A DNA stretch of 64,000 nucleotides from Cherax quadricarinatus (Eukaryota; Arthropoda; Malacostraca; Decapoda; Parastacidae): positions 32,370,956 to 32,434,955 of the forward strand of contig NC_091325.1 in assembly GCF_038502225.1 (NCBI RefSeq), in the 5' to 3' direction. Position 1 is the first letter of the stretch; each line of letters starts with the position of its first letter. The translations under genes were made by a program, and so were the position numbers. Shown here piece by piece: positions 23,520-36,399 of the stretch. Under the pieces are notes generated by a model. That model worked only from the letters and a program-made list of their open reading frames with translations. It had not been told where the DNA came from and searched no databases.

Positions 23520-24545
23520 GTAGAAATGCTTAAATCAGATAATGAGATACGAAAGGAAATGCATTGGGAAGATAAAAGGGAGAGGCCAGTCTTTGTTCAA
23601 TGGCTTCGGGGGCCGAAGAGGCTACTAACAATGAAAGACTATAGGGGGAAGGAAAGGAGATTGAAAAATAACATGAAAGAGATAGGCCAGGATGACATGA
23701 CCCAGGTAACAAATTTTCAGAGGATAGGGGGGTTCTCCAGGGGAAGAAATCGTCTAATCAGATTGATGTTCAAGTCAGAAATGGTGAGAATCTGGATCCT
23801 GCTGAAGAAAGCACAGCCAACGGGCTCATAAAATTACCTACGGGTGAATATGAGAGGATACAAAGATGCAAGCGGCAGAAAAGTGAGTCAAGGATGAAGA
23901 CAGGCAAGTAAACTCAGATTCAGGAGGAAGAGTAAACACAATCTCCCTCAAAACAACCCACAAAAGACACACTCAGCTCCAAGAATTCCACTACAACCAA
24001 GCAAATTAATCGAAAACCGCTAACACTCTATACCCATAGCCACTCCCATACACTCTATACCCATAGCCACTCCCATACACTCTATACCCATAGCCACTCC
24101 CATACACTCTATACCCATAGCTACTCCCATACACTCTATACCCATAGCCACTCCCATACACACTCCCATTCCCTAAGCTCTTACAGATCCCCCATCCCCT
24201 CCTGACCACAGAATTAAAAAAGAAGCTGAACTTATGTGACACGAACACAGAAGGAAGTACAAATGAATGTGAGGAGTGGCAGGAAAGAATCGTGGAAGCA
24301 TCCCCAGACATTGTAGCACTCAGGGAAATAAAACTCATGGGGATGATAACAGATGCGATCTTTCCATCTGGATAACAGATCATGAGGGAAGACAGAGGGA
24401 GCAGAGGGGAAGTAGTTGCACTACTCATCAAAAACCAGTGGAGATTTGAGGAAATGGAAGGAATGGGCAAAATGGGAATAAAGAACAACACTTCAGATGG
24501 GGGTTCCCAAAGTGGTGATTGCAGTGATGTACAACGTAATGAAGT
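23520..24545 (+). pseudogene. CR1-like ORF2 5' region with endonuclease fragment
   Basis: Downstream of a coiled-coil-like stretch full of stops, one frame (about 24220-24500) reads LKKKLNLCDTNTEGSTNECE, EWQERIVEASPDIVALREIK, LMGMITDAIFPSG*QIMRED and EVVALLIKNQWRFEEME. This is the start of a CR1-like APE endonuclease (YTNxDGxxNKxxEW, PDIIxLTETK). The catalytic E is retained in LREIK; a stop interrupts before the next motif. The 27-bp minisatellite at 24022-24157 lies just upstream. Confidence 0.7.
24022..24157. repeat. 27-bp minisatellite, five copies
   Basis: Five tandem copies of a unit made of ACACTCTATACCCATAGCC and ACTCCCAT with almost no divergence, so it is probably young. Confidence 0.95.
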
Positions 24546-25429
24546 GCGTAATGAAATGTGATGGTAATGAAGTGGTAAGTAATTTACCCGACTGCTCGTT
24601 TGAATGCAGTGGAAAGTGATCTAAACCGCTGCGTGCCTGCCTCGCCTCACAGTATCTTGAAGGCATTAGGTGATGTCCGAGATAATCTTTAATATAATTA
24701 TTTATATTATTTTTAGCAAATTAACGATGCAATATTTTGTCATCTTTAATCTACTTTGTTATTTATGTGTAATATGCTTTCTTATAATTTTTTTTCATAA
24801 AGGTGGGAGCCTGGGATCTTCCTAAATAGATGGAGGCTTCATCCCTCAAAACTGGCGACTCTGCCGGAATCTTTAAAGTCAGGAAGACAAAAATCAATGC
24901 AGTGTTACCTTCACTTGACAAATTTTCAATAGCTAGGAAAGGCTGCCTTCACTATACAGCTGTTTATTTTTTTCTTTTTACTTTAATCCCCCAGAAACGC
25001 AATAATAGCAAAAGTCCTGCAGTATCTGTGAGGCGGTCAAGTTCGATCTAAGGCACAACACTAGAGGGATTACGTGTGTAAAGAAATGCTGGGTGGTTAT
25101 TATATATATTCAAATGGTCTTTCTGCCTCCTGTATTTCTCTTTTGCTTACAAATTACACGAAAAAGGTTCCTATGCCAGTTTTATATGTACAATTGTTTG
25201 AAATTTTGATTCTCTCTAAAAAATTATATGCAGTTTATATTTAAGCTCACCTGTGAATGGCTTCAATATTTAATGGTTTATTGTACGGCCAGCAATGTAA
25301 CCAAAAACCTTAGCCTGTGCTTGGACAAATATAATAGTGTAGTAATTTATTTTATGAAGAATGTGTCTTCTTTCTGATCGGCTTCAAAATTTTAGCCCTA
25401 TTTTTTTTTTCTAGAGGGCATGGATCACA
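24546..25429. other. No gene seen
   Basis: No recognised coding sequence or repeat. GTAATGAAGTG words are repeated at 24530-24580. Confidence 0.4.
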
Positions 25430-25600
25430 TGCCTTAGGCCGTGGATAAAATGAAAAAGGGTAAAGCAGCTGGTATTGATGAGATCACCACAGAAAAGTTA
25501 AAAACAGTTGGGTACATAATTTTGGTGTAGTTGGAGCCTCTTTTCAATAACTCTATGAAAGATGGGAAGGTAAAGTGGGAGACATAAGTTTTTTGACTCT
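25430..25600 (+). pseudogene. RTE-like RT remnant
   Basis: One frame reads AVDKMKKGKAAGIDEITTEK followed by LKTVGYIILV and LFNNSMKDGKVK, matching [20 protein letters not shown] and [12 protein letters not shown] in the full-length RTE-like copy (36400-39252). It has stops and is very short. Confidence 0.65.
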
Positions 25601-27142
25601 GCTGGGCAGGAATAATATCTACCATTTTAAACGTAGTAAACAGATACGTAAAGTCTACTTTCATGAATGAATTTACTCAGTTTGTTGCGGCGATGGTGTA
25701 GAAAATGATGGGTGTATTGTAACATAATTATTTTTTTCAGGATTTCATTAAAAATTTACTTTTATGAACTTTGTCAATGTTGCAGGTTCTTCAGTGTACA
25801 ACTGTATAACGTGTGAAAAATTCATTTAGAGGTGAATGTGTAATCTAGCTTTTTCAACAACCATTCACTAACGAATCCAATCATAATATTTTTTTTATAG
25901 CAAATTGTCCAGAGGTAAAGGATATAGTAGAATTAAAAGGAGTATTTGGTTAAGTTAGAGTTTTGATTAATATGAACAACAGAAAATGATGGAAGCTTTC
26001 AGGAGAGGAAGTGCCGAGAATGGTATAGGGAAAAAAAGAAAATGGCTTGAGACAAGGGAACTAAGTGTGATAAAAAAAAAGGAGCAGTGAAACTTGAAGT
26101 CCTGTAATGGTGGAGATAAGCAGAGGTTTGTAGGGGTGAAAAATTACTGTGAGATAGGCACATTAGGAGGAGGAGGATGGTGCAAGCTCAGGACGAGTGA
26201 AGTTGAGCCAGTCTGAGAGAGAGAAAAAAAAAGGGAAAAATATTTAGATGATGACGATAATGAAGTTTAAAAAAAAGTGAGGATAACAGTGAGACCAACT
26301 TAGAGGAAGACTAACTGCAGTTTGCCTACCTTGAAATATCTTTAATTGGCTGTTAATAGGAGAAGTGATGTAGGAAGGAGACGAGAAGGCAGAGTAAAAA
26401 CAGAATAGAAAGTGCACGAAATAATTGAAAGATATGTAAGACAAGGTTACGGGCTTCAAGTTGACGTGAATGTTAAGGCTTATGTTGCGGAAAATAAGTC
26501 TTGGTTACACTGTGATCAAGGAGACGCCAGGAGAGTAAGATATATGGAGAAAGAAATTGAGAGGCATGCTGGGAGAGTGAAAATTATTAAAAGGATGAGT
26601 GAGAAACAAATATCATTAATCAAAGGGATTGAAGGACAACTGTTGGAGAGGTATAAAGTTACCTAAATGACATTGGTATTAATGAAGTATAAAAAAATAA
26701 ATTTTACAAAATTAGAGTACACAGTTCGAGACAAGAGATGATCGTTATATTAGAGATATAGGAAGCACTCAACATGTACTTTATTATACGAACTCAACAA
26801 TTATCATATGAGGGATGCATTTCACGAAACATTTAATTCACTTTGAGAAGATCTGTGGTCATTTCTAACTTTGAAAGTCTTTGTCTGATCAAACTGCAAA
26901 GTTCAACAATGTCTTCAGCATTGTTCTTAATAAATCTACAAAAAACTGTCTCCTAATAAATCGTCAAATAAAAAGCAATAACAGAAAGTCTTGTAAACGG
27001 AGGAAAAATTGGGCTATGAATCAGTAGAACGTAACAGAATTGACCAGCTGATTGAACTGCTCATATTTCCTCACTTTAGCATGCGTCAGTACCCAGCTTA
27101 GAATTATCTGAAAGTTGCACAGTTAATCTAAGACGAACCACT
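25601..27142. other. No gene seen; possible RTE-like debris
   Basis: Some scraps around 25970-26680 (for example EEEDGASSG) could be further RTE-like remnants, but I cannot support an alignment. The rest is AT-rich. Confidence 0.3.
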
Positions 27143-27262
<120 letters not shown>

Positions 27263-27290
27263 AAAGAACCACTGTGAAAGAATAGAAAAA

Positions 27291-27328
27291 TTCCAAGGGC
27301 TTTCGTGACTACTCACAATATCAAGGAA
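27291..27328 (-). ncRNA. Minimal hammerhead-like motif (family 3) at Penelope-like 3' end
   Basis: The minus strand reads stem I TTCC, core TTGATAT plus one extra T, stem II GTGA-GTAG-TCAC, GAA, AGCCCT (one change from the self-complementary AGCGCT), U, then GGAA closing stem I. U4, G5 and A6 are kept, positions 3 and 8 are U and A (a Watson-Crick substitute for C-G), but position 9 is U rather than A. Architecture matches the other two families. The departure at position 9 lowers confidence in catalysis. Confidence 0.5.
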
Positions 27329-27529
27329 CAATGAAAGTAATGCATCAAAGGAAGGTATATAAAGGGTCTATCCCACACCTCACTATCATATCCCACAACA
27401 AAGCAACACCGGACACGCGAATCATATGAAAGGGAACACTGCAGCAGGCCCGCTGGCCAAACTGGACAGGTCCTTCACACAACCCACCAACAAACTATTC
27501 TACCCAATAATTAAGAATTTTAAAATTTA

Positions 27530-28380
27530 TTATTTGTCCAATGTATTATTAAATTCTTCCCAAATCCTATTAATTATAAATGGATCTAATTTATATAAAC
27601 AAAAGAAAATATTCATATTATTGTCAAAACGGCTTTTTATGAAACAAGATTCAGTTGTATTCCTGTCAACCATGGACTTGCTTGATACTACTTTCACAGC
27701 TTTTGGAAAATCAGTTTGATGGTTAAAATCTCTCACAGGAATAAATAGAGCATTGGAATCTTGTCCAGTTCTAGTGCTATATTTATGTTGTTTTAATCTT
27801 AATTCGAGATTTTTACCAGTTTGACCCTAATAAACTTAACCCAAATTTTACAAGGAACCTTATAGACACATCCGTCAGCGTTTTGGGGGGAATTATTTAT
27901 GAAAAGATTTTTTACTGTATCAAGATTTTTAAATGCAACTTTGACATTAAAAGTCTTAACAAGAAAAGGCATGTCAACCAAGTTTTCATGGTAAGGGAGA
28001 ACCAACATATTTTTAGTTGAATAAGGCTGGGTTTCCTTTATGGGATTGTAAAAAGTATTTCTAGCAATTTTAAAAGATTTATCAATTACGTTTCTTGGGT
28101 ATTTTAAATCATTACCAATTTCATAAATTTTGGATATTTCCTCATCTATGAACTCAGGACTACAAATTCGTAAAGCTCTCAAAAACATTGATGAGAAAAC
28201 AGACAGTTTGACTCTATCTTGATGCGAAGAATAATAGTGGACATAGGAACAGTTATTTGTAGGTTTTCTGTAAATTTTAAATTTGAATTCATTATTACCC
28301 TTAATAATTAAAACATCTAGAAAAGGCAATGAGTTATTATCTTCAAACTCAACAGTAAAGTTTATAGAATGGGCAAAGCT
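27530..28380 (-). pseudogene. Penelope-like RT thumb plus GIY-YIG endonuclease, frameshifted
   Basis: The frame reads [78 protein letters not shown], then the GIY-YIG entry GCVYKVPC. A one-base insertion at about 27830 splits the second motif (FI|GQTGKNLELRLKQHKYS), after which the frame continues as VRDFNHQTDFPKAVKVVSSK and VDRNTTESCFIKSRFDN to a stop near 27530. The second Tyr of GIY-YIG appears as Phe. LRLKQH supplies the conserved Arg and TTESCFI the conserved Glu. The product would nick target DNA for reverse transcription in the nucleus. The copy is truncated and inactive. No CxxC zinc linker is obvious apart from CVYKVPC. Confidence 0.85.
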
Positions 28381-28394
28381 ATTTAATTTGCCAA

Positions 28395-28657
28395 GGAAAT
28401 TAAATAGCTTGAGTTTGAAGATATTAAATAGCTTGAGTTTGAAGAAAATAACTCATTGCCTTTTCTAGATGTTTTAATTATTAAGGGTAATAATGAATTC
28501 AAATTTAAAATTTACAGAAAACCTACAAATAACTGTTCCTATGTCCACTATTATTCTTCGCATCAAGATAGAGTCAAACTGTCTGTTTTCTCATCAATGT
28601 TTTTGAGAGCTTTACGAATTTGTAGTCCTGAGTTCATAGATGAGGAAATATCCAAAT
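28395..28657 (+). pseudogene. Inverted partial copy of the Penelope-like RT thumb
   Basis: The plus strand repeats [39 protein letters not shown] and [17 protein letters not shown] with almost no change, in inverted orientation to 28130-28390. A short local duplication of AATAGCTTGAGTTTGAAGA lies at the junction (28407-28445). The copy ends abruptly in (TA)n at 28658. An inverted duplication, not a second independent insertion, is the simplest reading. Confidence 0.8.
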
Positions 28658-29048
<391 letters not shown>

Positions 29049-31463
29049 AGGAGAATAGAAGCATCAGGGAAGAGAGAGGTGAAGGTTTATAAACTAAAAG
29101 AGGAGGCAGTTAGGGTAAGATATAAACAGCTATTGGAGGATAGATGGGCTAATGAGAGCATAGGCAATGGGGTCGAAGAGGAATGGGGTAGGTTTAAAAA
29201 TGTAGTGTTAGAGTGTTCAGCAGAAGTTTGTGGTTACAGGAAAGTGGGTGCAGGAGGGAAGAGGAGCGATTGGTGGAATGATGATGTAAAGAGAGTAGTA
29301 AGGGAGAAAAAGTTAGCATATGAGAAGTTTTTACAAAGTAGAAGTGATGCAAGGAGGGAAGAGTATATGGAGAAAAAGAGAGAGGTTAAGAGAGTGGTGA
29401 AGCAATGTAAAAAGAGAGCAAATGAGAGAGTGGGTGAGCTGTTATCAACAAATTTTGTTGAAAATAAGAAAAAGTTTTGGAGTGAGATTAACAAGTTAAG
29501 GAAGCCTAGAGAACAAATGGATTTGTCTGTTAAAAATAGGAGAGGAGAGTTATTAAATGGAGAGTTAGAGGTATTGGGAAGATGGAGGGAATATTTTGAG
29601 GAATTGTTAAATGTTGATGAAGATAGGGAAGCTGTGATTTCGTGTATAGGGCAAGGAGGAATAACATCTTGTAGGAGTGAGGAAGAGCCAGTTGTGAGTG
29701 TGGGGGAAGTTCGTGAGGCAGTAGGTAAAATGAAAGGGGGTAAGGCAGCCGGGATTGATGGGATAAAGATAGAAATGTTAAAAGCAGGTGGGGATATAGT
29801 TTTGGAGTGGTTGGTGCAATTATTTAATAAATGTATGGAAGAGGTTAAGGTACCTAGGGATTGGCAGAGAGCATGCATAGTTCCTTTGTATAAAGGCAAA
29901 GGGGATAAAAGAGAGTGCAAAAATTATAGGGGGATAAGTCTGTTGAGTGTACCTGGTAAAGTGTATGGTAGAGTTATAATTGAAAGAATTAAGAGTAAGA
30001 TGGAGAATAGGATAGCAGATGAACAAGGAGGCTTTAGGAAAGGTAGGGGGTGTGTGGACCAGGTGTTTACAGTGAAACATATAAGTGAACAGTATTTAGA
30101 TAAGGCTAAAGAGGTCTTTGTGGCATTTATGGATTTGGAAAAGGCGTATGACAGGGTGGATAGGGGGGCAATGTGGCAGATGTTGCAAGTGTATGGTGTA
30201 GGAGGTAGGTTACTGAAAGCAGTGAAGAGTTTTTACGAGGATAGTGAGGCTCAAGTTAGAGTATGTAGAAAAGAGGGAAATTTTTTCCCAGTTAAAGTAG
30301 GCCTTAGACAAGGATGTGTGATGTCACCGTGGTTGTTTAATATATTTATAGATGGGGTTGTAAGAGAAGTAAATGCGAGGGTCTTGGCAAGAGGCGTGGA
30401 GTTAAAAGATAAAGAATCACACACAGGGTGGGAGTTGTCACAGCTGCTCTTTGCTGATGACACTGTGCTCTTGGGAGATTCTGAAGAGAAGCTGCAGAGA
30501 TTGGTGGATGAATTTGGTAGGGTGTGCAAAAGAAGAAAATTAAAGGTGAATACAGGAAAGAGTAAGGTTATGAGGATAACAAAAAGATTAGGTGATGAAA
30601 GATTGAATATCAGATTGGAGGGAGAGAGTATGGAGGAGGTGAACGTATTCAGATATTTGGGAGTGGACGTGTCAGCGGATGGGTCTATGAAAGATGAGGT
30701 GAATCATAGAATTGATGAGGGAAAAAGAGTGAGTGGTGCACTTAGGAGTCTGTGGAGACAGAGAACTTTGTTCTTGGAGGCAAAGAGGGGAATGTATGAG
30801 AGTATAGTTTTACCAACGCTCTTATATGGGTGTGAAGCATGGGTGATGAATGTTGCAGCGAGGAGAAGGCTGGAGGCAGTGGAGATGTCATGTCTGAGGG
30901 CAATGTGTGGTGTGAATATAATGCAGAGAATTCGTAGTTTGGAAGTTAGGAGGATGTGCGGGATTAACAAAACTGTTGTCCAGAGGGCTGAGGAAGGGTT
31001 GTTGAGGTGGTTCGGACATGTAGAGAGAATGGAGCGAAACAGAATAACTTCAAGAGTGTATCAGTCTGTAGTGGAAGGAAGGCGGGGTAGGGGTCGGCCT
31101 AGGAAGGGTTGGAGGGAGGGGGTAAAGGAGGTTTTGTGTGCGAGGGGCTTGGACTTCCAGCAGGCATGCGTGAGCGTGTTTGATAGGAGTGAATGGAGAC
31201 AAATGGTTTTTAATACTTGACGTGCTGTTGGAGTGTGAGCAAAGTAACATTTATGAAGGGATTCAGGGAAACCGGCAGGCCGGACTTGAGTCCTGGAGAT
31301 GGGAAGTACAGTGCCTGCACTCTGAAGGAGGGGTGTTAATGTTGCAGTTTAAAAACTGTAGTGTAAAGCACCCTTCTGGCAAGACAGTGATGGAGTGAAT
31401 GATGGTGAAAGTTTTTCTTTTTCGGGCCACCCTGCCTTGGTGGGAATCGGCCAGTGTGATAAT

Positions 31464-31472
<9 letters not shown>
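29049..31472 (+). mobile_element. RTE-like retrotransposon copy A, 5' truncated
   Basis: It begins at [15 protein letters not shown] in the linker after the endonuclease and runs to the family 3' end GGGCCACCCTGCCTTGGTGG, GAATCGGCCAGTGTGATAAT, A-rich tail. The left edge and right edge both meet (TA)n directly. No terminal repeats. It is one of the younger copies, nearly identical in sequence to copies B and C. Confidence 0.9.
29079..31220 (+). CDS. RTE-like reverse transcriptase, 713 codons, lacks endonuclease
   Basis: Uninterrupted frame covering the RT and C-terminal domain of the RTE-like ORF. Motifs: [70 protein letters not shown] (motif A), [19 protein letters not shown] (motif B), [13 protein letters not shown] (motif C, catalytic FADD), and C-terminal [52 protein letters not shown]. 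The enzyme copies element RNA into DNA at a nicked target. The APE endonuclease that precedes it in copy C is missing because of 5' truncation, so the copy cannot move on its own. The ATG used is just the first internal one; the frame is open back to about 29052. Confidence 0.9.
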   Translation: MKVYKLKEEAVRVRYKQLLEDRWANESIGNGVEEEWGRFKNVVLECSAEVCGYRKVGAGGKRSDWWNDDVKRVVREKKLAYEKFLQSRSDARREEYMEKKREVKRVVKQCKKRANERVGELLSTNFVENKKKFWSEINKLRKPREQMDLSVKNRRGELLNGELEVLGRWREYFEELLNVDEDREAVISCIGQGGITSCRSEEEPVVSVGEVREAVGKMKGGKAAGIDGIKIEMLKAGGDIVLEWLVQLFNKCMEEVKVPRDWQRACIVPLYKGKGDKRECKNYRGISLLSVPGKVYGRVIIERIKSKMENRIADEQGGFRKGRGCVDQVFTVKHISEQYLDKAKEVFVAFMDLEKAYDRVDRGAMWQMLQVYGVGGRLLKAVKSFYEDSEAQVRVCRKEGNFFPVKVGLRQGCVMSPWLFNIFIDGVVREVNARVLARGVELKDKESHTGWELSQLLFADDTVLLGDSEEKLQRLVDEFGRVCKRRKLKVNTGKSKVMRITKRLGDERLNIRLEGESMEEVNVFRYLGVDVSADGSMKDEVNHRIDEGKRVSGALRSLWRQRTLFLEAKRGMYESIVLPTLLYGCEAWVMNVAARRRLEAVEMSCLRAMCGVNIMQRIRSLEVRRMCGINKTVVQRAEEGLLRWFGHVERMERNRITSRVYQSVVEGRRGRGRPRKGWREGVKEVLCARGLDFQQACVSVFDRSEWRQMVFNT

Positions 31473-31922
<450 letters not shown>

Positions 31923-32760
31923 AGTGCAGCACTGGCTCACAAACAGTCAATCTGGGATGGCCCAATTGCTGAAAAGGTGCTTGCCAACATGCTCAGGGCT
32001 GCAACATCAGATAGGGAGATTGCCCGTCTCTTGGCTGTGAGTGCACCTCACTCCGGGGACTTCCTCCAAACAGTTCCTATATCGGCAATGGGAACGCGAC
32101 TCGACCCTAAGACCCTCCGTATTGCAGTGGCTCTGCGCCTTGCTGCCCCAATTCACACAGAATATATGTGTATTTGCGGCGAAGTGCAAGCAGACCAATA
32201 CGGTCTACATGGTCTTAACTGTTCCAAAACCAAGGGCTGGCATGCAAGACACAATGAGGTCAACGACATCATTAAGAGAACCCTTGCTACAGCTGGATGC
32301 CCTGCCAGAGGAGCCACGATCACTTGCAGCAAACAATACCCACCCAACCCAGCCCAAACCGCCCGACGGGATCACCATCTATCCTTGGAAGAATGGCAAG
32401 CTCTTAGCATGGGACTATACCTGTGTGTCCACACTGGCTGCACCTATATCCATCACAGTGTGGGGCGACAGGGAGGAGGGCTGCTGACCACAGGGAGGAG
32501 TACAAGATCAGCAAGTACAGGGACATTGCCAACAGTATCAATTTGTCCCAGTGGGATCAGAGACCTTGGGATCATGGGGAAAAAATGCCTCACGTTTCCT
32601 TAAAGAATTGGGTTCCAGACTCATCGACACCACCAGGGACCCAAGGGCAGCCACTTTCATGTTCCAGCGCCTCAGCGTCGCCATCCAGAGGGGAAATGCT
32701 TGCTGCATACTTGGCTCACGTCCAGCCTCGGAGGAGCTGGAGGAAATTCATCATCTTTGA
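31923..32760 (+). pseudogene. RLE-like C-terminal domain, frameshifted
   Basis: One frame gives [73 protein letters not shown] and ARHNEVNDIIKRTLATAGC. A second gives KPPDGITIYPWKNGKLLAWD and YTCVSTLA. A third gives REEYKISKYRDIAN, and the last gives GSETLGSWGKNASRFLKELG, RDPRAATFMFQRLSVAIQRG. Zinc-like C-x-C...H-x3-C, ARH, then PD...WD is the order seen in RLE domains. Frameshifts lie near 32340, 32460-32480 and 32540. Confidence 0.7.
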
Positions 32761-32972
32761 TACATTGTGCCATTGTATTCATGCTTATGTTTTTTTCTGT
32801 AAATGTATTTTGTTTATTAATAAATGTTCACATAGAATAAAACATATATAGGGGGTGGTAGGAGAAGAAAATATTCAAACAGCTCCGGGGAGAACCTTGA
32901 GTTTTCTCTGAGGTACTTTTATTGTCTTCTCTGAGGATGAGGGTCCCCATTCCAGCTATAAAGGTGGTACTT

Positions 32973-32977
<5 letters not shown>
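31923..32977 (+). mobile_element. RLE-type non-LTR retrotransposon 3' end, copy 1
   Basis: This is a 5'-truncated fragment with a coding part (to about 32760), AATAAA signals near 32818-32840, and a 3' module starting GGGGGTGGTAGGAGAAGAAA that is shared with copy 2 at 53088-54080. Both edges meet (TA)n. Because the coding part carries a CCHC, RH and PD...D signature, I place it with restriction-like-endonuclease non-LTR elements (R2/R4/NeSL type) rather than APE types. Confidence 0.65.
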
Positions 32978-36147
<3,170 letters not shown>

Positions 36148-36399
36148 ATTATTATTATCATCACACTGGCCGATTCCCACCAAGGCAGGGTGGCCCTAAA
36201 AAGAAAAACTTTCACCATCATTCACTCCATCACTGTCTTGCCAGAAGGGTGCTTTACACTACAGTTTTTAAACTGCAACATTAACACCCCTCCTTCAGAG
36301 TGCAGGCACTGTACTTCCCATCTCCAGGACTCAAGTCCGGCCTGCCGGTTTCCCTGAATCCCTTCATAAATGTTACTTTGCTCACACTCCAACAGCACG

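Noticed and set aside
24006..24491. Minus-strand frame with YGSGYGYRVYGSGY repeats
   Set aside because: Produced by the 27-bp minisatellite (a multiple of three); the plus strand instead carries a CR1-like endonuclease remnant just downstream.
31180..31398. Short conserved frame [16 protein letters not shown] repeated at several loci
   Set aside because: It overlaps the end of the RTE ORF and its 3' UTR in another frame, repeated because the element is repeated; I see no sign of independent coding selection, though a codon-substitution test across copies would settle it.
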